Of a DNA stretch of 64,000 bases, positions 36,274 through 46,894 are shown one piece after another. The DNA is taken from assembly GCA_043720875.1 (NCBI GenBank), contig JAYSRU010000196.1, positions 3,899 through 67,898 on the forward strand, read 5' to 3'. A model generated the notes under the pieces. The model was not told the DNA's origin. It did no database searches and was given only the letters and a program-made list of their open reading frames with translations. This DNA is from JAYSRU01 sp043720875 (GTDB taxonomy: Bacteria > Bacteroidota > Bacteroidia > Flavobacteriales_D > Crocinitomicaceae). Within the stretch, counting starts at the first letter, position 1. Each line of letters starts with the position of its first letter. Made by a program: the position numbers and the translations under genes.

Positions 36274-37284
36274 ATGCAAACAAATGAAATTGCTCAATTA
36301 ATTGCAAATCCAACTACTATAATGTCGGGTCATAAATTCGATTTGAAAGAGTTAGTAGCGCGTTATCCTTTTTCTCAAACATTAGCTTTATTGTATTTAA
36401 AATCTATCGCTATTGAAAATGACATTCATTTTGATTCAGAGCTTGGTGCACATGCATTTAGGATTACCTCTCGTGAACATTTATATGAATTGATTCATTC
36501 AAAGAGTGATGTAAGTGTTCTTGAAATAAAGAATCCACAAGAGATGAGTTTGGTGAATCAAGAAGTTGAACTTGTTCAATCGCCGAACTTAATCCCGGCT
36601 ATCGATGAAGTTATTGAACCAATAATAATGGAAACAAGCATAGCTGAAGAAAAGTTAGAACCTATTGAGCCAATTCATAATGCGATCGTCTTCGTTGAAG
36701 AAATACGTGAAACAGAAGATTCGGCAAGTGAGGGTAGTGAAATTGAAAAAATTGAAATTGATGTTGCACTAAAAGATGGTCTAGATTTAGATATATTGGC
36801 ACACGCAATCAACAATGCAGCGGAAATCATTCTAGAAGAAAAAGAAGAAATTGTTTTGCTTCAAAAGGAAACTAAGCAGGAAGTGATTCAAGTATTGCCA
36901 AATAAACAATCTTTCACGGCATGGCTGCACGCTTCAACCATCCCTGTAGAAAATAAACAAGAAATTGCTAAGGTTGAGAAAGAGGATAGGTCAAGGGCTA
37001 TAATTGACAATTTTATTGAAACCGAACCCAAAATTACACGCTCTTTTGACAAGGAAACGCCTGAAAAGATTAAGAAATCGTTTTATACACCACAACATGC
37101 GGCGAAAGAAAGTGTCAATGAAGAAAACCTAATAATGACTGAAACTTTGGCCAAAATTTACGTACTTCAAGGAAATTTTCCGATGGCAATTAAAGCGTAT
37201 ACACAATTACAGTTGCTTATTCCAGAAAAAAAGAGTTTCTTTGCAATCCAAATTAAAGAATTAACAACAAAAATAAGTTTATAA
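36274..37284 (+). CDS. TPR-containing hypothetical protein
   Basis: 336-residue protein of unknown function in the conserved lptE-secG interval. The N-terminus (ARYPFSQTLALLYLKSIA) looks helical and folded, the middle (about residues 90-240) is acidic and low in complexity (many Glu), and the last 50 residues (ETLAKIYVLQGNFPMAIKAY) form a TPR-like hairpin. No signal peptide is present. It follows lptE by 4 bp and precedes secG by 1 bp, so it is translated from the same message. Confidence 0.6.
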   Translation: MQTNEIAQLIANPTTIMSGHKFDLKELVARYPFSQTLALLYLKSIAIENDIHFDSELGAHAFRITSREHLYELIHSKSDVSVLEIKNPQEMSLVNQEVELVQSPNLIPAIDEVIEPIIMETSIAEEKLEPIEPIHNAIVFVEEIRETEDSASEGSEIEKIEIDVALKDGLDLDILAHAINNAAEIILEEKEEIVLLQKETKQEVIQVLPNKQSFTAWLHASTIPVENKQEIAKVEKEDRSRAIIDNFIETEPKITRSFDKETPEKIKKSFYTPQHAAKESVNEENLIMTETLAKIYVLQGNFPMAIKAYTQLQLLIPEKKSFFAIQIKELTTKISL

Positions 37285-37285
37285 C

Positions 37286-37558
37286 ATGTCAACACTTATC
37301 GCAGGCATCATGCTTTTAGCCGCAATCCTTTTGGTTGCAGTAGTATTTATTCAAAATTCAAAAGGTGGAGGTATTTCTTCAGAATTTGGAGGAGCTTCAC
37401 AATTAGGTGGTGTACAACGTACAACAAATTTTGTTGAGAAAGCTACTTGGGGTTTTGCTACAGTAATTGCAGTATGTGCAATTGTATTAACTTCTATGCA
37501 GAATTCTGAAATGAGAAAATTGAGAAATCAAAATCAAACTGAGACTCCAGCAAAATAA
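37286..37558 (+). CDS. secG: Preprotein translocase subunit SecG
   Basis: Small inner-membrane subunit of the Sec translocon. Two membrane helices (about residues 3-23 and 55-73) enclose the conserved loop IQNSKGGGISSEFGGASQLGG. At 90 residues it has normal length. It ends the miaB-to-secG run and is followed by a terminator, with groES starting 181 bp later. Confidence 0.92.
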   Translation: MSTLIAGIMLLAAILLVAVVFIQNSKGGGISSEFGGASQLGGVQRTTNFVEKATWGFATVIAVCAIVLTSMQNSEMRKLRNQNQTETPAK

Positions 37559-37581
37559 TTAGTGCTAGAAAATAATTAGAA

Positions 37582-37610
37582 TCTGTTAGTTTACTAGCAG
37601 GTTTTTTTTT
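37582..37610 (+). terminator. Terminator after secG
   Basis: Stem of about eight pairs (TCTGTTAG with CTAGCAGG, one G-T pair) and a short loop, followed by nine T. It separates the secG-ended operon from groES. Confidence 0.7.
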
Positions 37611-37682
37611 GTTAATTAATTCTATTTCATGCTTTTTTCAGTTAAATTTCACTAAAACTGACAACATGTCTCTTATCGTGTG

Positions 37683-37698
37683 TTGGCACAGAATTAGA
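37683..37698 (+). promoter_or_regulatory. Possible sigma-54-like -24/-12 element before groES
   Basis: TTGGCAC-N5-TAGA at 37683-37698 has the -24 GG at the right distance from a -12-like GA, but two of the four -12 bases (TTGC) differ. No CIRCE inverted repeat (TTAGCACTC-N9-GAGTGCTAA) is present. Weak, listed only because a sigma-54 activator is encoded 2 kb away. Confidence 0.25.
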
Positions 37699-37739
37699 CC
37701 AAACAGAAATTATAAAAATAAACCCAAAATCATATACAA

Positions 37740-38021
37740 ATGGCTACAATGCTAAAACCACTAGGTGACCGAGTTTTAATCGAACCAGCTCCGCAAGAAG
37801 AAAGAACTGCAAGCGGTATTATTATTCCTGATACGGCAAAAGAAAAATCATTAAAAGGTAAAGTAATTGCTGCGGGTAATGGAAAAGTAGATGAACCTAT
37901 GACTGTAAAAGTTGGTGACACCGTGCTTTACGGTCAATATTCTGGTACAGAGTTGAAGTTAGATGGCACAACTTATTTGATTATGAAAGAGGCTGATATT
38001 TACGGAATAATCGAAGGATAA
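37740..38021 (+). CDS. groES: Co-chaperonin GroES
   Basis: Seven-subunit lid of the GroEL chaperonin. The mobile loop is in [19 protein letters not shown], and [18 protein letters not shown] and [14 protein letters not shown] close the fold. 93 residues, complete. groEL follows after 46 bp. An ATG at codon 4 is also possible. Confidence 0.97.
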   Translation: MATMLKPLGDRVLIEPAPQEERTASGIIIPDTAKEKSLKGKVIAAGNGKVDEPMTVKVGDTVLYGQYSGTELKLDGTTYLIMKEADIYGIIEG

Positions 38022-38052
38022 ACAGTAGGATATTTTTAAAAATAAGCAATAA

Positions 38053-39699
<1,647 letters not shown>

Positions 39700-40019
39700 A
39701 ATTATTCCATAACAACCTTAGCGCGACTGCTAGAAAGTTACATTACAATGTAAAACAAATGTCAATTAAATTGACTTAATTTGTAGAATACAGTAAAATA
39801 CTATAACGTATTTTGCTTTCCGATCTATTTTTTCCGCTTTATGTGGGTAATTGTGATCGACAACATATAGAAACCCATTATAGCTTTTGTTATAATGGGT
39901 TTTGCTTTTTCTATTCACGTCTATTTTTTTCAAAGGTTTCTAATTAAAATCAACACTATTTATTATGTTTTTGTCAAGAAAAATTGTTTATTTGTGGTGT
40001 TTATAATTGATATATTCAA
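39700..40019. other. 320-bp region after groEL with palindromes and a terminator
   Basis: No gene. Two perfect palindromes lie close together, TTACATT-AC-AATGTAA at 39738-39753 and GTCAATT-A-AATTGAC at 39761-39775, and the terminator follows at 39871-39910. The right end must hold the promoter of the Crp-type gene; no exact TAnnTTTG box is seen. Confidence 0.55.
39871..39910 (+). terminator. Terminator of the groES-groEL operon
   Basis: A perfect 12-bp inverted repeat (AAACCCATTATA and its complement), loop of 8 nt, followed by TGCTTTTT. It lies 172 bp after groEL. Confidence 0.75.
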
Positions 40020-40586
40020 ATGGAAAGAACCTTTGCTGATTGTATTGCGGCTTATCATAATATAAGTGCTACTGCTTTATCGTCGTTAGAAGCTATTTTT
40101 CAGAAAAAAGTATATCCTGCAAAAACTAAACTCAGCAACACGGGTGAGGTGAGTAACAAAATATATTTCATTGCCAAAGGATGCATAAGCGGTCAATACA
40201 AAGACAAGAATTTATTCCATACACTTTGGTTTGGCGTTGAATTGGATTGTGTTTCATCTTATAAAAGTTTAATTACTGGTCGACCTGGAGTCGAAATATT
40301 GATTTTGCAAGAAGACTGTGTTTTGTATGAAGCATCATTCTCGCAAATGAAAGAGCTAATCGAATCAGATTTAGAACTGGCTATCTTGTATCATCGAATC
40401 ATTGAGAGTAATTATTTATATTGGGAAAATAGAATTTTGGAGTTGCAATTCAATACAGCAAAAGAAAGGTATGATCTTTTTGTAGGGCGAGCAGCCCAAA
40501 TGTTACAACGTTTTCCTTTAAATCAGATTGCCTCATACCTTGGCATTACACAAGAAACCTTGAGTAGAATTCGAGCGAAATATTAA
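40020..40586 (+). CDS. Crp/Fnr-type transcriptional regulator
   Basis: 188-residue protein with an N-terminal cyclic-nucleotide-binding-like barrel (about residues 25-115, SNKIYFIAKGCISGQY) and a short C-terminal helix-turn-helix (PLNQIASYLGITQETLSRIRA). No Cys-rich iron-sulfur motif of Fnr is seen, and the glycine-rich phosphate-binding motif of Crp is not obvious, so the effector is unknown. The next gene encodes a ferredoxin, only 25 bp away, and may be a target or partner. Confidence 0.8.
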   Translation: MERTFADCIAAYHNISATALSSLEAIFQKKVYPAKTKLSNTGEVSNKIYFIAKGCISGQYKDKNLFHTLWFGVELDCVSSYKSLITGRPGVEILILQEDCVLYEASFSQMKELIESDLELAILYHRIIESNYLYWENRILELQFNTAKERYDLFVGRAAQMLQRFPLNQIASYLGITQETLSRIRAKY

Positions 40587-40611
40587 TTTTTCTTTTAAAA
40601 ATAATAACAAA

Positions 40612-40935
40612 ATGTCTTTAGATATTACAGTAACAATTATTGATCGTGAAAATGTTTCACATGAGCTAGTTGCTCCAACCGATATGAATTTGAACATTAT
40701 GGAACTTTGTCGTTCATATGAATTGCCTGTTGAGGGAACATGTGGAGGAATGGCAATGTGTGCAACCTGTCAATGTTATTTGGAGTCGGATCATATTCTT
40801 CATGAACAAAGTGATGCTGAATTAGATATGTTAGATCAAGCTTTTCACGTTAAGGCAAATAGTCGTTTGGGGTGCCAAGTGCAACTAACAGAAGAAATTG
40901 ATGGCATTGTATTTAGGCTTGCACCAGAGGCGTAA
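40612..40935 (+). CDS. [2Fe-2S] ferredoxin, adrenodoxin type
   Basis: Electron carrier with a [2Fe-2S] cluster held by Cys44, Cys50, Cys53 (GTCGGMAMCATC) and Cys88 (RLGC). The order CX5CX2C...C and the acidic helix (QSDAELDMLDQAF) are of the adrenodoxin/ISC-type group; 107 residues. Its partner enzyme is not identified. The preceding Crp-type gene is in the same direction and probably the same transcript. Confidence 0.9.
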   Translation: MSLDITVTIIDRENVSHELVAPTDMNLNIMELCRSYELPVEGTCGGMAMCATCQCYLESDHILHEQSDAELDMLDQAFHVKANSRLGCQVQLTEEIDGIVFRLAPEA

Positions 40936-40958
40936 ATTATTGAATCTGTATAATAATC

Positions 40959-41789
40959 TTATAATGCAATAGAAATCCCAGTATAGAAAGAAATAAAATT
41001 ACTGCTATATTTTTCAATTAATGCATTGTCAAAGTCAGAACGATCGATATGGTATGCTCTAATAGTTGAGACCGTTGTGCTTTGTGTCAGATTCGACTTT
41101 GTGTCTAGGAAATAATTGTAGGTATACTGAAGACCAAAATTAATCATTAAACGATCACTTATTGGTAAACGCATATTCATGGCGTACAAAAAGGTGATTC
41201 CACTAAACGATTTTATTGATGGATCTAATAGGTTTTCCACATTATTTGTTGATGTTAAAGGGGATAGTAAACCACTTGCATCGTAGCTTTGAACCGTTCC
41301 GAAAACAGACCGGTTATCTACTTTTGCGTTGAAATAGCCAATGCCCACTTGATGAGAAAGCCCCATCGGCAATAAACTGCCTTTTCGTGCAAATTCAATT
41401 TTTGGAACTATTGAGATTATTGTAAATGGTAAGGCTTGAATGTTAGAATTATCAAGCAGCACGTCATCGGTAAATAATAAGTCATTAGAATTAGTGCTAT
41501 ATGCTCGGTTAGCATTCGTTCGAAAACGATCAAAACCGATAGTTCCCCCAACCAAAATATTTCGATTGATGGCATACATTGCGCTTCCTTTAAATCCGAC
41601 GTCTAGCACGTCTTGCTTCACATTCAATTTTTGGTCTTCAACTACAGCTATATATTGTTTCCTAAAAGTTGGTGTGGCCACTTTTATGGAGACATCTACT
41701 ATTATTTTTTTACCTAAATACCCTGGAGTACCTTGTGCAAAAGAGACCATGGTAGACGAGATAAAGATGAGTATCAAATATTGTTTCAT
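40959..41789 (-). CDS. Putative outer-membrane beta-barrel protein
   Basis: Signal peptide ending VSFAQG, then about ten alternating beta-strands (NILVGGTIGFDRFR, LLPMGLSHQVGIGYF, LMINFGLQYTYNYF) and a final ISFYTGISIAL with an aromatic near the end, as in outer-membrane barrels. No specific family beyond a general outer-membrane type is recognised. The gene overlaps the M48 peptidase gene by 4 bp and so is translated directly after it. Confidence 0.65.
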   Translation of the reverse strand: MKQYLILIFISSTMVSFAQGTPGYLGKKIIVDVSIKVATPTFRKQYIAVVEDQKLNVKQDVLDVGFKGSAMYAINRNILVGGTIGFDRFRTNANRAYSTNSNDLLFTDDVLLDNSNIQALPFTIISIVPKIEFARKGSLLPMGLSHQVGIGYFNAKVDNRSVFGTVQSYDASGLLSPLTSTNNVENLLDPSIKSFSGITFLYAMNMRLPISDRLMINFGLQYTYNYFLDTKSNLTQSTTVSTIRAYHIDRSDFDNALIEKYSSNFISFYTGISIAL

Positions 41790-44134
41790 CGCACGGTTGG
41801 TTTTTGTTTCATTTGATAAAGAAGGTCATAAATACGGCCTTGTAACATGTTTTTACTCAAAGGTTGGTTGAATGTAGATGATTGCCCAGTAATTACCTTC
41901 CCTTTATCCAAATCAAGCACAAATAAATTAAGATTGGTTGTGGTTCCGTTCATTAACTTTGAAGGGAAATAAATCATTCCAATAGGTAAAATTAATGTGG
42001 CCCAGTAGGCGTTATTGTCTAGTTCAATTTCGTAGCTACTTTGTACGAACGAGAAAACAACAGTTGAGGTGCCATAATTTTCTTTTACTTCTTCCAAGAA
42101 TTCATAATCTACTGGAAAGATGTCAAGATTCTCAGCACCTGATAGCTGACTCATCAATTGCATGAGGCAAGAGCGTTCATTATACCCAGGAGTTGAGGTT
42201 TTATGCAATGTTGATTTATCAACCCGATAAACAGTCATTCCTAGCTTGTCGGCAGCTTTTTTAGCACCAACACTGTAATCGGTAGCGAGCAATTCTGATT
42301 GTTTGTGATCCATTTTACCATCTCGGTATTTAGAAACTATCGGTTCAACTAATACTAAATCTCTGGCTCCAATGCTTAATTCCTCTTCTTGTAATAATTT
42401 TTCAAGCTGGTATCGTTTCCGTGATGTTAGATTATCTAGTTTATCCCTTTTCTCCTGTTGTGCAATCACTTCTGCTTTATAGTCATTGTATATTGTAAGA
42501 AATTCAGAAGATTTGTAAATGTCGCTGATTAAATATTTATAATAGCTAGTCGAATCGAATATCCTTGGATCGATTGGAGTATTTTTTTTGTTACGAATCT
42601 TTTCATATTTGCTTAGCTTAACGTCTTCTTTTGGAGGAGTGCTTCCTTGAAAATTTTTGATAGAGTCTTGAATTTTTTGTGTTGCATAAAACAAATTTGC
42701 AACCTCGGAAAATGTTTCGCCCGAATACTCTGAAAGTACAAATTGTTCATTTTTTGCCGCGGCTTTGATCATTCTCTCCCAAATCAAAGTTAACATTACA
42801 TCTTCTTGATTGGTTGTTACAATGTCTTTAATTTGGCGCAAAGCCATTGTTGTGATTGTTTTGTTATCCATGCCATAAAGTAATAAATGCATATTCGCAC
42901 TTTCGCCTTCTAGCGTTTTTTTCCGGTCTACGGTTTTATTAAATTTTGATCCAGCTTTGAATTGAGCCAAGCCAAGCCAAGCTTGTGCTTTACATCTAGC
43001 GAGATAGAGCGAATTTGGATGATTGAGCTCAAGTATGGCGATGCTATACAATGCTTTGCCATATTCGTTGTCGTATAAATTATTCCGAACAGTTTCAAAA
43101 CGCGCTATTTTTTGAATTTCCCTAAATTCGTCATCTCCAAAACTATTAACGCCCTTTCCCCAATTGCTATAGTCATCAATTTGTACTTCTGCCAGTAGTT
43201 TTCTTCGTTTGATATTTGGGTGAGAATTATCCTTATCGTTATAATCTTCTATTGCAGTTATCGGACGAATTTCATGCGGAAAAAGCGAAGGTGGTATATA
43301 ACACAAACCCTTGTTGAAATAATCTGATGTAATAGCGACTTCATCAAACGGTAAATAAGAATACAACAACAAGTCAAACGTGGATAAGATGTTTTCTGGA
43401 GCATAACCTGCTTCGTTAAACCATTTGATAGCCAACGTGTCAGCTTCAAATTCGGCACTTTTTGAAAATTTGCTCATGTCGCGTATTTCTCCTTGAAAAT
43501 CAACTCTATTGGTTCTTCCAGTGGTATTGTAAATGAAAGATTCAAGTACATGTTTTTCAGTGTAATGTGCTATTTCGTGTGCTAATATATAAGCGAGTTG
43601 CGCTTCATTTTCAAGTTGACTTAACAAACCGATAGTTACAAATACAATTCCTTGATCGGTTGAAAAAGCATTTACGTCATTTACTTTTAATGTGTAAAAG
43701 CGAAGTTCTTGTTGCAGATCTAATTGGTTTTTTAGAAGTTTATTAGCAACCTTTTGAACATATTCCGTCAAAGAATCGCCATACAACACAAGGCCTGAAT
43801 GTAAAATGTCATCTACACCGTATAACGCATTTTCGGCAAAAATTAATTCATTTTGCTTGTTTAGTTGCAAAGGGTTTGCATTGAATTCTTGTCTAATAAG
43901 AATGGCTTCTGTTGGAGTTGCCCGCTGTAATGATTTTTTATAGGCATTTTTTAACTTCAAATAAGCAATACGGTTTTCTTCGATGCGTCTGTTTACTTTT
44001 TGATAGGTAGGAATTATGAAATCATTCGGTATGTCGCCAACAGCTCGTAATGGAATATAATCAATTTCTTGTGCCAAAATAGGGGTCAAACCCAAAGAAA
44101 AAAGAACTAAATAAAGTTTATTTAAAACAGACAT
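41786..44134 (-). CDS. Exported M48-family metallopeptidase
   Basis: Zinc peptidase with a signal peptide ending ILAQ (residue 22) and the HEIAH motif at residues 186-190 (His186, Glu187, His190); the third ligand lies in EFEADTLAIKWFNE. The catalytic domain is followed by helical, TPR-like repeats and a unique C-terminal region, total 782 residues. Domain order resembles BepA-type periplasmic M48 peptidases, which clear misfolded outer-membrane proteins, although this chain is longer. The directly overlapping beta-barrel gene would fit that role. nadE lies upstream with 11 bp between. Confidence 0.85.
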   Translation of the reverse strand: MSVLNKLYLVLFSLGLTPILAQEIDYIPLRAVGDIPNDFIIPTYQKVNRRIEENRIAYLKLKNAYKKSLQRATPTEAILIRQEFNANPLQLNKQNELIFAENALYGVDDILHSGLVLYGDSLTEYVQKVANKLLKNQLDLQQELRFYTLKVNDVNAFSTDQGIVFVTIGLLSQLENEAQLAYILAHEIAHYTEKHVLESFIYNTTGRTNRVDFQGEIRDMSKFSKSAEFEADTLAIKWFNEAGYAPENILSTFDLLLYSYLPFDEVAITSDYFNKGLCYIPPSLFPHEIRPITAIEDYNDKDNSHPNIKRRKLLAEVQIDDYSNWGKGVNSFGDDEFREIQKIARFETVRNNLYDNEYGKALYSIAILELNHPNSLYLARCKAQAWLGLAQFKAGSKFNKTVDRKKTLEGESANMHLLLYGMDNKTITTMALRQIKDIVTTNQEDVMLTLIWERMIKAAAKNEQFVLSEYSGETFSEVANLFYATQKIQDSIKNFQGSTPPKEDVKLSKYEKIRNKKNTPIDPRIFDSTSYYKYLISDIYKSSEFLTIYNDYKAEVIAQQEKRDKLDNLTSRKRYQLEKLLQEEELSIGARDLVLVEPIVSKYRDGKMDHKQSELLATDYSVGAKKAADKLGMTVYRVDKSTLHKTSTPGYNERSCLMQLMSQLSGAENLDIFPVDYEFLEEVKENYGTSTVVFSFVQSSYEIELDNNAYWATLILPIGMIYFPSKLMNGTTTNLNLFVLDLDKGKVITGQSSTFNQPLSKNMLQGRIYDLLYQMKQKPTVR

Positions 44135-44145
44135 AATTAATCTAG

Positions 44146-44919
44146 TTATTTAATATTGGTTGGGATGATACAAACCGGAATAGGTATCATTTTATGCGCA
44201 TTTATTTTATTCAACTTTTTATAGGTTGCTAAAACATCTTTTTGATGACTTGACAAGATCGTTTCATCACCTCTAAATCCCATAGCCCATTCCAAATCTG
44301 GATAGCTAGCGCCAATTTGTTCCTCGTCACTTCTACCGTCTTCCCACAATCCATCTGTCGGTTTAGCATTTTGAATGGATGCCACTACTCCAAGTTCTTT
44401 AGCTAATTCAAATACTTCGCTTTTCATTAAGTCAGCTATTGGACTTATATCAACGCCGCCATCACCATATTTAGTATAAAATCCTACACCAAAGTCTTCT
44501 ATTTTATTTCCGGTCCCTACAACCAAGCAACGATTGCTTTGACCAAGTGCATAAAGTGTTAACATGCGCAGCCTAGCACGAGTATTAGCCATCGATAAAT
44601 GATCACTTGTAGTTTGCTTTGGAAAATCATTTTCGATAGTTTCAAAAATATGCGTTAACGAAATATCTAATGTGGTGACATTTGAATATTTACCCGCCAT
44701 GAATGTCATCTGCTCTTTTGCTCGATCAAATTCAGCATGAGTCTGGCGAATCGGCATGGTAACAAGTATTACTTTCTTACCTGTTTCGGCACAAAGCATA
44801 GCCGTACATGCAGAATCTATTCCTCCAGAAATTCCTATTATAAAACCATCAAGGCTGGATGTTTCCAAGTAGGAAGCCATCCAGCCTTTGATGTAATTTT
44901 TTACATTTAATGTATTCAC
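44146..44919 (-). CDS. nadE: NAD(+) synthase, ammonia-dependent
   Basis: Last step of NAD synthesis, amidating deamido-NAD with ammonia. ATP PP-loop SGGIDS at residues 31-36, followed by NKIEDFGVGFYTKYGDGG and DLMKSEVFELAKELG, and PTDGLWEDGRSDEEQIG for substrate binding. At 257 residues it lacks a glutaminase domain, so it is the ammonia-dependent form. It lies 19 bp after the PorT-like gene and near gldB, an order seen in other Bacteroidota. Confidence 0.93.
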   Translation of the reverse strand: MNTLNVKNYIKGWMASYLETSSLDGFIIGISGGIDSACTAMLCAETGKKVILVTMPIRQTHAEFDRAKEQMTFMAGKYSNVTTLDISLTHIFETIENDFPKQTTSDHLSMANTRARLRMLTLYALGQSNRCLVVGTGNKIEDFGVGFYTKYGDGGVDISPIADLMKSEVFELAKELGVVASIQNAKPTDGLWEDGRSDEEQIGASYPDLEWAMGFRGDETILSSHQKDVLATYKKLNKINAHKMIPIPVCIIPTNIK

Positions 44920-44938
44920 TTTTCGCCTAATATTGCGA

Positions 44939-45787
44939 TTAAAATAAAATAGAAACTTTAAATACTAATTGACCTTGAGTTGCTTTTGGTTGGTAGTACG
45001 TTTTAGTATTTCCGTTATTGAAAGGGTTTGACGAATTATTCATCGTGAACAAAGAGAGATTCTTTTCGTCATCTTTACCGAACAATGCTTTCCCACTGTG
45101 TACCGGAGTCAAACCGTAGTAATAACCGATTTCTCCAATAAGTGTAGTTGAACCTGAAAAATTCCACATTGCTCCTCCAGCAATACCAATAGATGATCTA
45201 AAAACAAACAAATCTTTTGATGAAATCATTTTTGAATTTGTAAGCGGCGCTTTAGTTGGGTTAGCTCCTGAAACACCTTTTGTCCATAATTGACCTTCAT
45301 CTGTTGTAGTAGATTTAAGAACAAATCCTGAACGCAATCCAAATCGTCCGAAATAACGTAATGGACCAATCTCAGCAGTTCTGAATGTTAACATAGTAGG
45401 AATGTACAATAAAACTGGCTTTTGAGATCTATTAGTTACTTGAAACAAGGCAGCATCATTTAATGAAGAAGCTTCATCTTTTGAATAGATTTTAGAATCA
45501 CCGTCATAATTGTAAAACATGGTATCGTTGTAGGTGTATTTAAATTTTTCGAATTCAAACTCTAAACCCGTTAACAAACTAATTGTTGGCGTTATATTCC
45601 ATTGTAAATTCATTCCAATCATAAGGTCTGAACCTGCACCATCTCTATTTAATGTTTTTGATCCAACTTTATTAAAATTCATACCGGCGCTTGTTGCAAT
45701 ACCCATTTGAAACTTGTGATCTCCATCTTGTGCAATTGAAGTAAATGAGATGGATGCAGCCGTTAGTAGTGTAAATAATTTTTTCAT
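44939..45787 (-). CDS. PorT-like outer-membrane beta-barrel protein
   Basis: Signal peptide ending SFTSIAQ and a barrel-like body (NLQWNITPTISLLTGLEFEFE, LRYFGRFGLRSGFVLK, TTLIGEIGYYYGLTP) ending in LVFKVSILF, a terminal Phe. Length and layout are similar to the PorT/outer-membrane beta-barrel family of Bacteroidota. PorT itself acts in type IX secretion, but this assignment is only structural. It starts divergently from gldB and precedes nadE by 19 bp. Confidence 0.6.
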   Translation of the reverse strand: MKKLFTLLTAASISFTSIAQDGDHKFQMGIATSAGMNFNKVGSKTLNRDGAGSDLMIGMNLQWNITPTISLLTGLEFEFEKFKYTYNDTMFYNYDGDSKIYSKDEASSLNDAALFQVTNRSQKPVLLYIPTMLTFRTAEIGPLRYFGRFGLRSGFVLKSTTTDEGQLWTKGVSGANPTKAPLTNSKMISSKDLFVFRSSIGIAGGAMWNFSGSTTLIGEIGYYYGLTPVHSGKALFGKDDEKNLSLFTMNNSSNPFNNGNTKTYYQPKATQGQLVFKVSILF

Positions 45788-45823
45788 TCTTTTGTGATTA
45801 TTTTAGATTTAACTTTCTTTTTA

Positions 45824-45853
45824 TTTGTACTTTCATTAAGAACAGTACTTTTA
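45824..45853 (+). promoter_or_regulatory. gldB promoter
   Basis: TTTG at 45824-45827 and TACTTTTA at 45846-45853 (one mismatch to TAnnTTTG) with 18 bp between. It lies after the first possible ATG at 45794, which decides for the start at 45884. Confidence 0.5.
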
Positions 45854-45883
45854 CAATGCAATTATAACAAATATGCTGTAAAT

Positions 45884-46894
45884 ATGCCCCATAGAATTGT
45901 CTTTTTAACCATTTTTTTATTCACACTACTTGTTTCGTGTAAGTCAGATCGATTCAAAGAGGTTCCGTCGAATAAAATTCCTGAGATTACATATCTTAAC
46001 TTGGCGAAAGAATTACGCGGGTTGGATTCAACACAATACAATTATTTTGATGCTGCTGAATCAGAGAAATACGGTGAGTCTTATGCTTATTTTATTGGCT
46101 ATTGTCTAAAAATTGGCAATCCAGGTGATTCGCTCAACAAAAACGGCTTAGCAACATTTTACCGTGATCCATATATCAAGAGATTGGAGAAACATTTAGC
46201 GAACAATTTTGATAATACAAAGAAAATAGAAGACAAGTTAAATTTGGATTTTCAACGCTTAAACTTTTATGCACCAAGTTATAAAATTCCAAAGAAAATA
46301 ACTTTTCTGAATTCGCTCTTCACATCAAGTGTAAATTCTATGGAAACTGACATCGCTGTTGGTATTGAACGTTATTTGGGCCCTGAATATGATGTCATAA
46401 AAGAGCTGCCTGATGAGCAGTTTTTTACTTGGATAAAAGTAAAAATGCGCCCTGAGTTTATGGAACGTGACATACTAATTTCATGGATTCAAACGCACTT
46501 AGTACCTCAAAACAACACGAATACAGCCGAAGCGATTGTGAATTGGGGTAAAACATTATTTATTGCTGAAGTTGCACTGCAAGCCAACAAGCAATCCACG
46601 CTGTTACGTTACTCGGATAAGGAATTCGCTTGGGCAACTGAAAGGGAAATGTCATTTTGGAAATACTTAATCAACGAAAATATTCTTTTCAGTAAAAGTG
46701 AGAGAGATATTCAAAATCTGTTAGTTGACGCACCATTTACCATTGGTTTACCTGAAAAAGGTGCAGACCGAATGGGCCAATTTTTGGGTTGGAAAATAGT
46801 TCATGCTTTTATGAATGAAAACGAAGCAGTATCTTTACAACAATTAATCGAAACACCATACACTAAAGTATTACAAGCATACAAGCCAAAATAA
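45884..46894 (+). CDS. gldB: Gliding motility lipoprotein GldB
   Basis: Lipoprotein needed for gliding in Flavobacterium. From the ATG at 45884 it begins MPHRIVFLTIF and has a lipobox LLVSC with the lipidated Cys19; the in-frame extension to 45794 would precede the promoter. Recognised from the overall pattern, YFIGYCLKIGNPGDS, the GIERYLGPEYDVIKEL segment and a C-terminal QLIETPYTKVLQAYKPK, and from the gldC neighbour, whose start overlaps its stop by one base. Mature chain of about 318 residues. Confidence 0.85.
   Translation: MPHRIVFLTIFLFTLLVSCKSDRFKEVPSNKIPEITYLNLAKELRGLDSTQYNYFDAAESEKYGESYAYFIGYCLKIGNPGDSLNKNGLATFYRDPYIKRLEKHLANNFDNTKKIEDKLNLDFQRLNFYAPSYKIPKKITFLNSLFTSSVNSMETDIAVGIERYLGPEYDVIKELPDEQFFTWIKVKMRPEFMERDILISWIQTHLVPQNNTNTAEAIVNWGKTLFIAEVALQANKQSTLLRYSDKEFAWATEREMSFWKYLINENILFSKSERDIQNLLVDAPFTIGLPEKGADRMGQFLGWKIVHAFMNENEAVSLQQLIETPYTKVLQAYKPK

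Noticed and set aside
37611..37739. CIRCE heat-shock operator before groES
   Set aside because: No TTAGCACTC-N9-GAGTGCTAA or near match found.
45794..45883. Longer GldB starting at 45794
   Set aside because: The extension precedes a likely promoter and would put a second hydrophobic segment before the lipoprotein signal.
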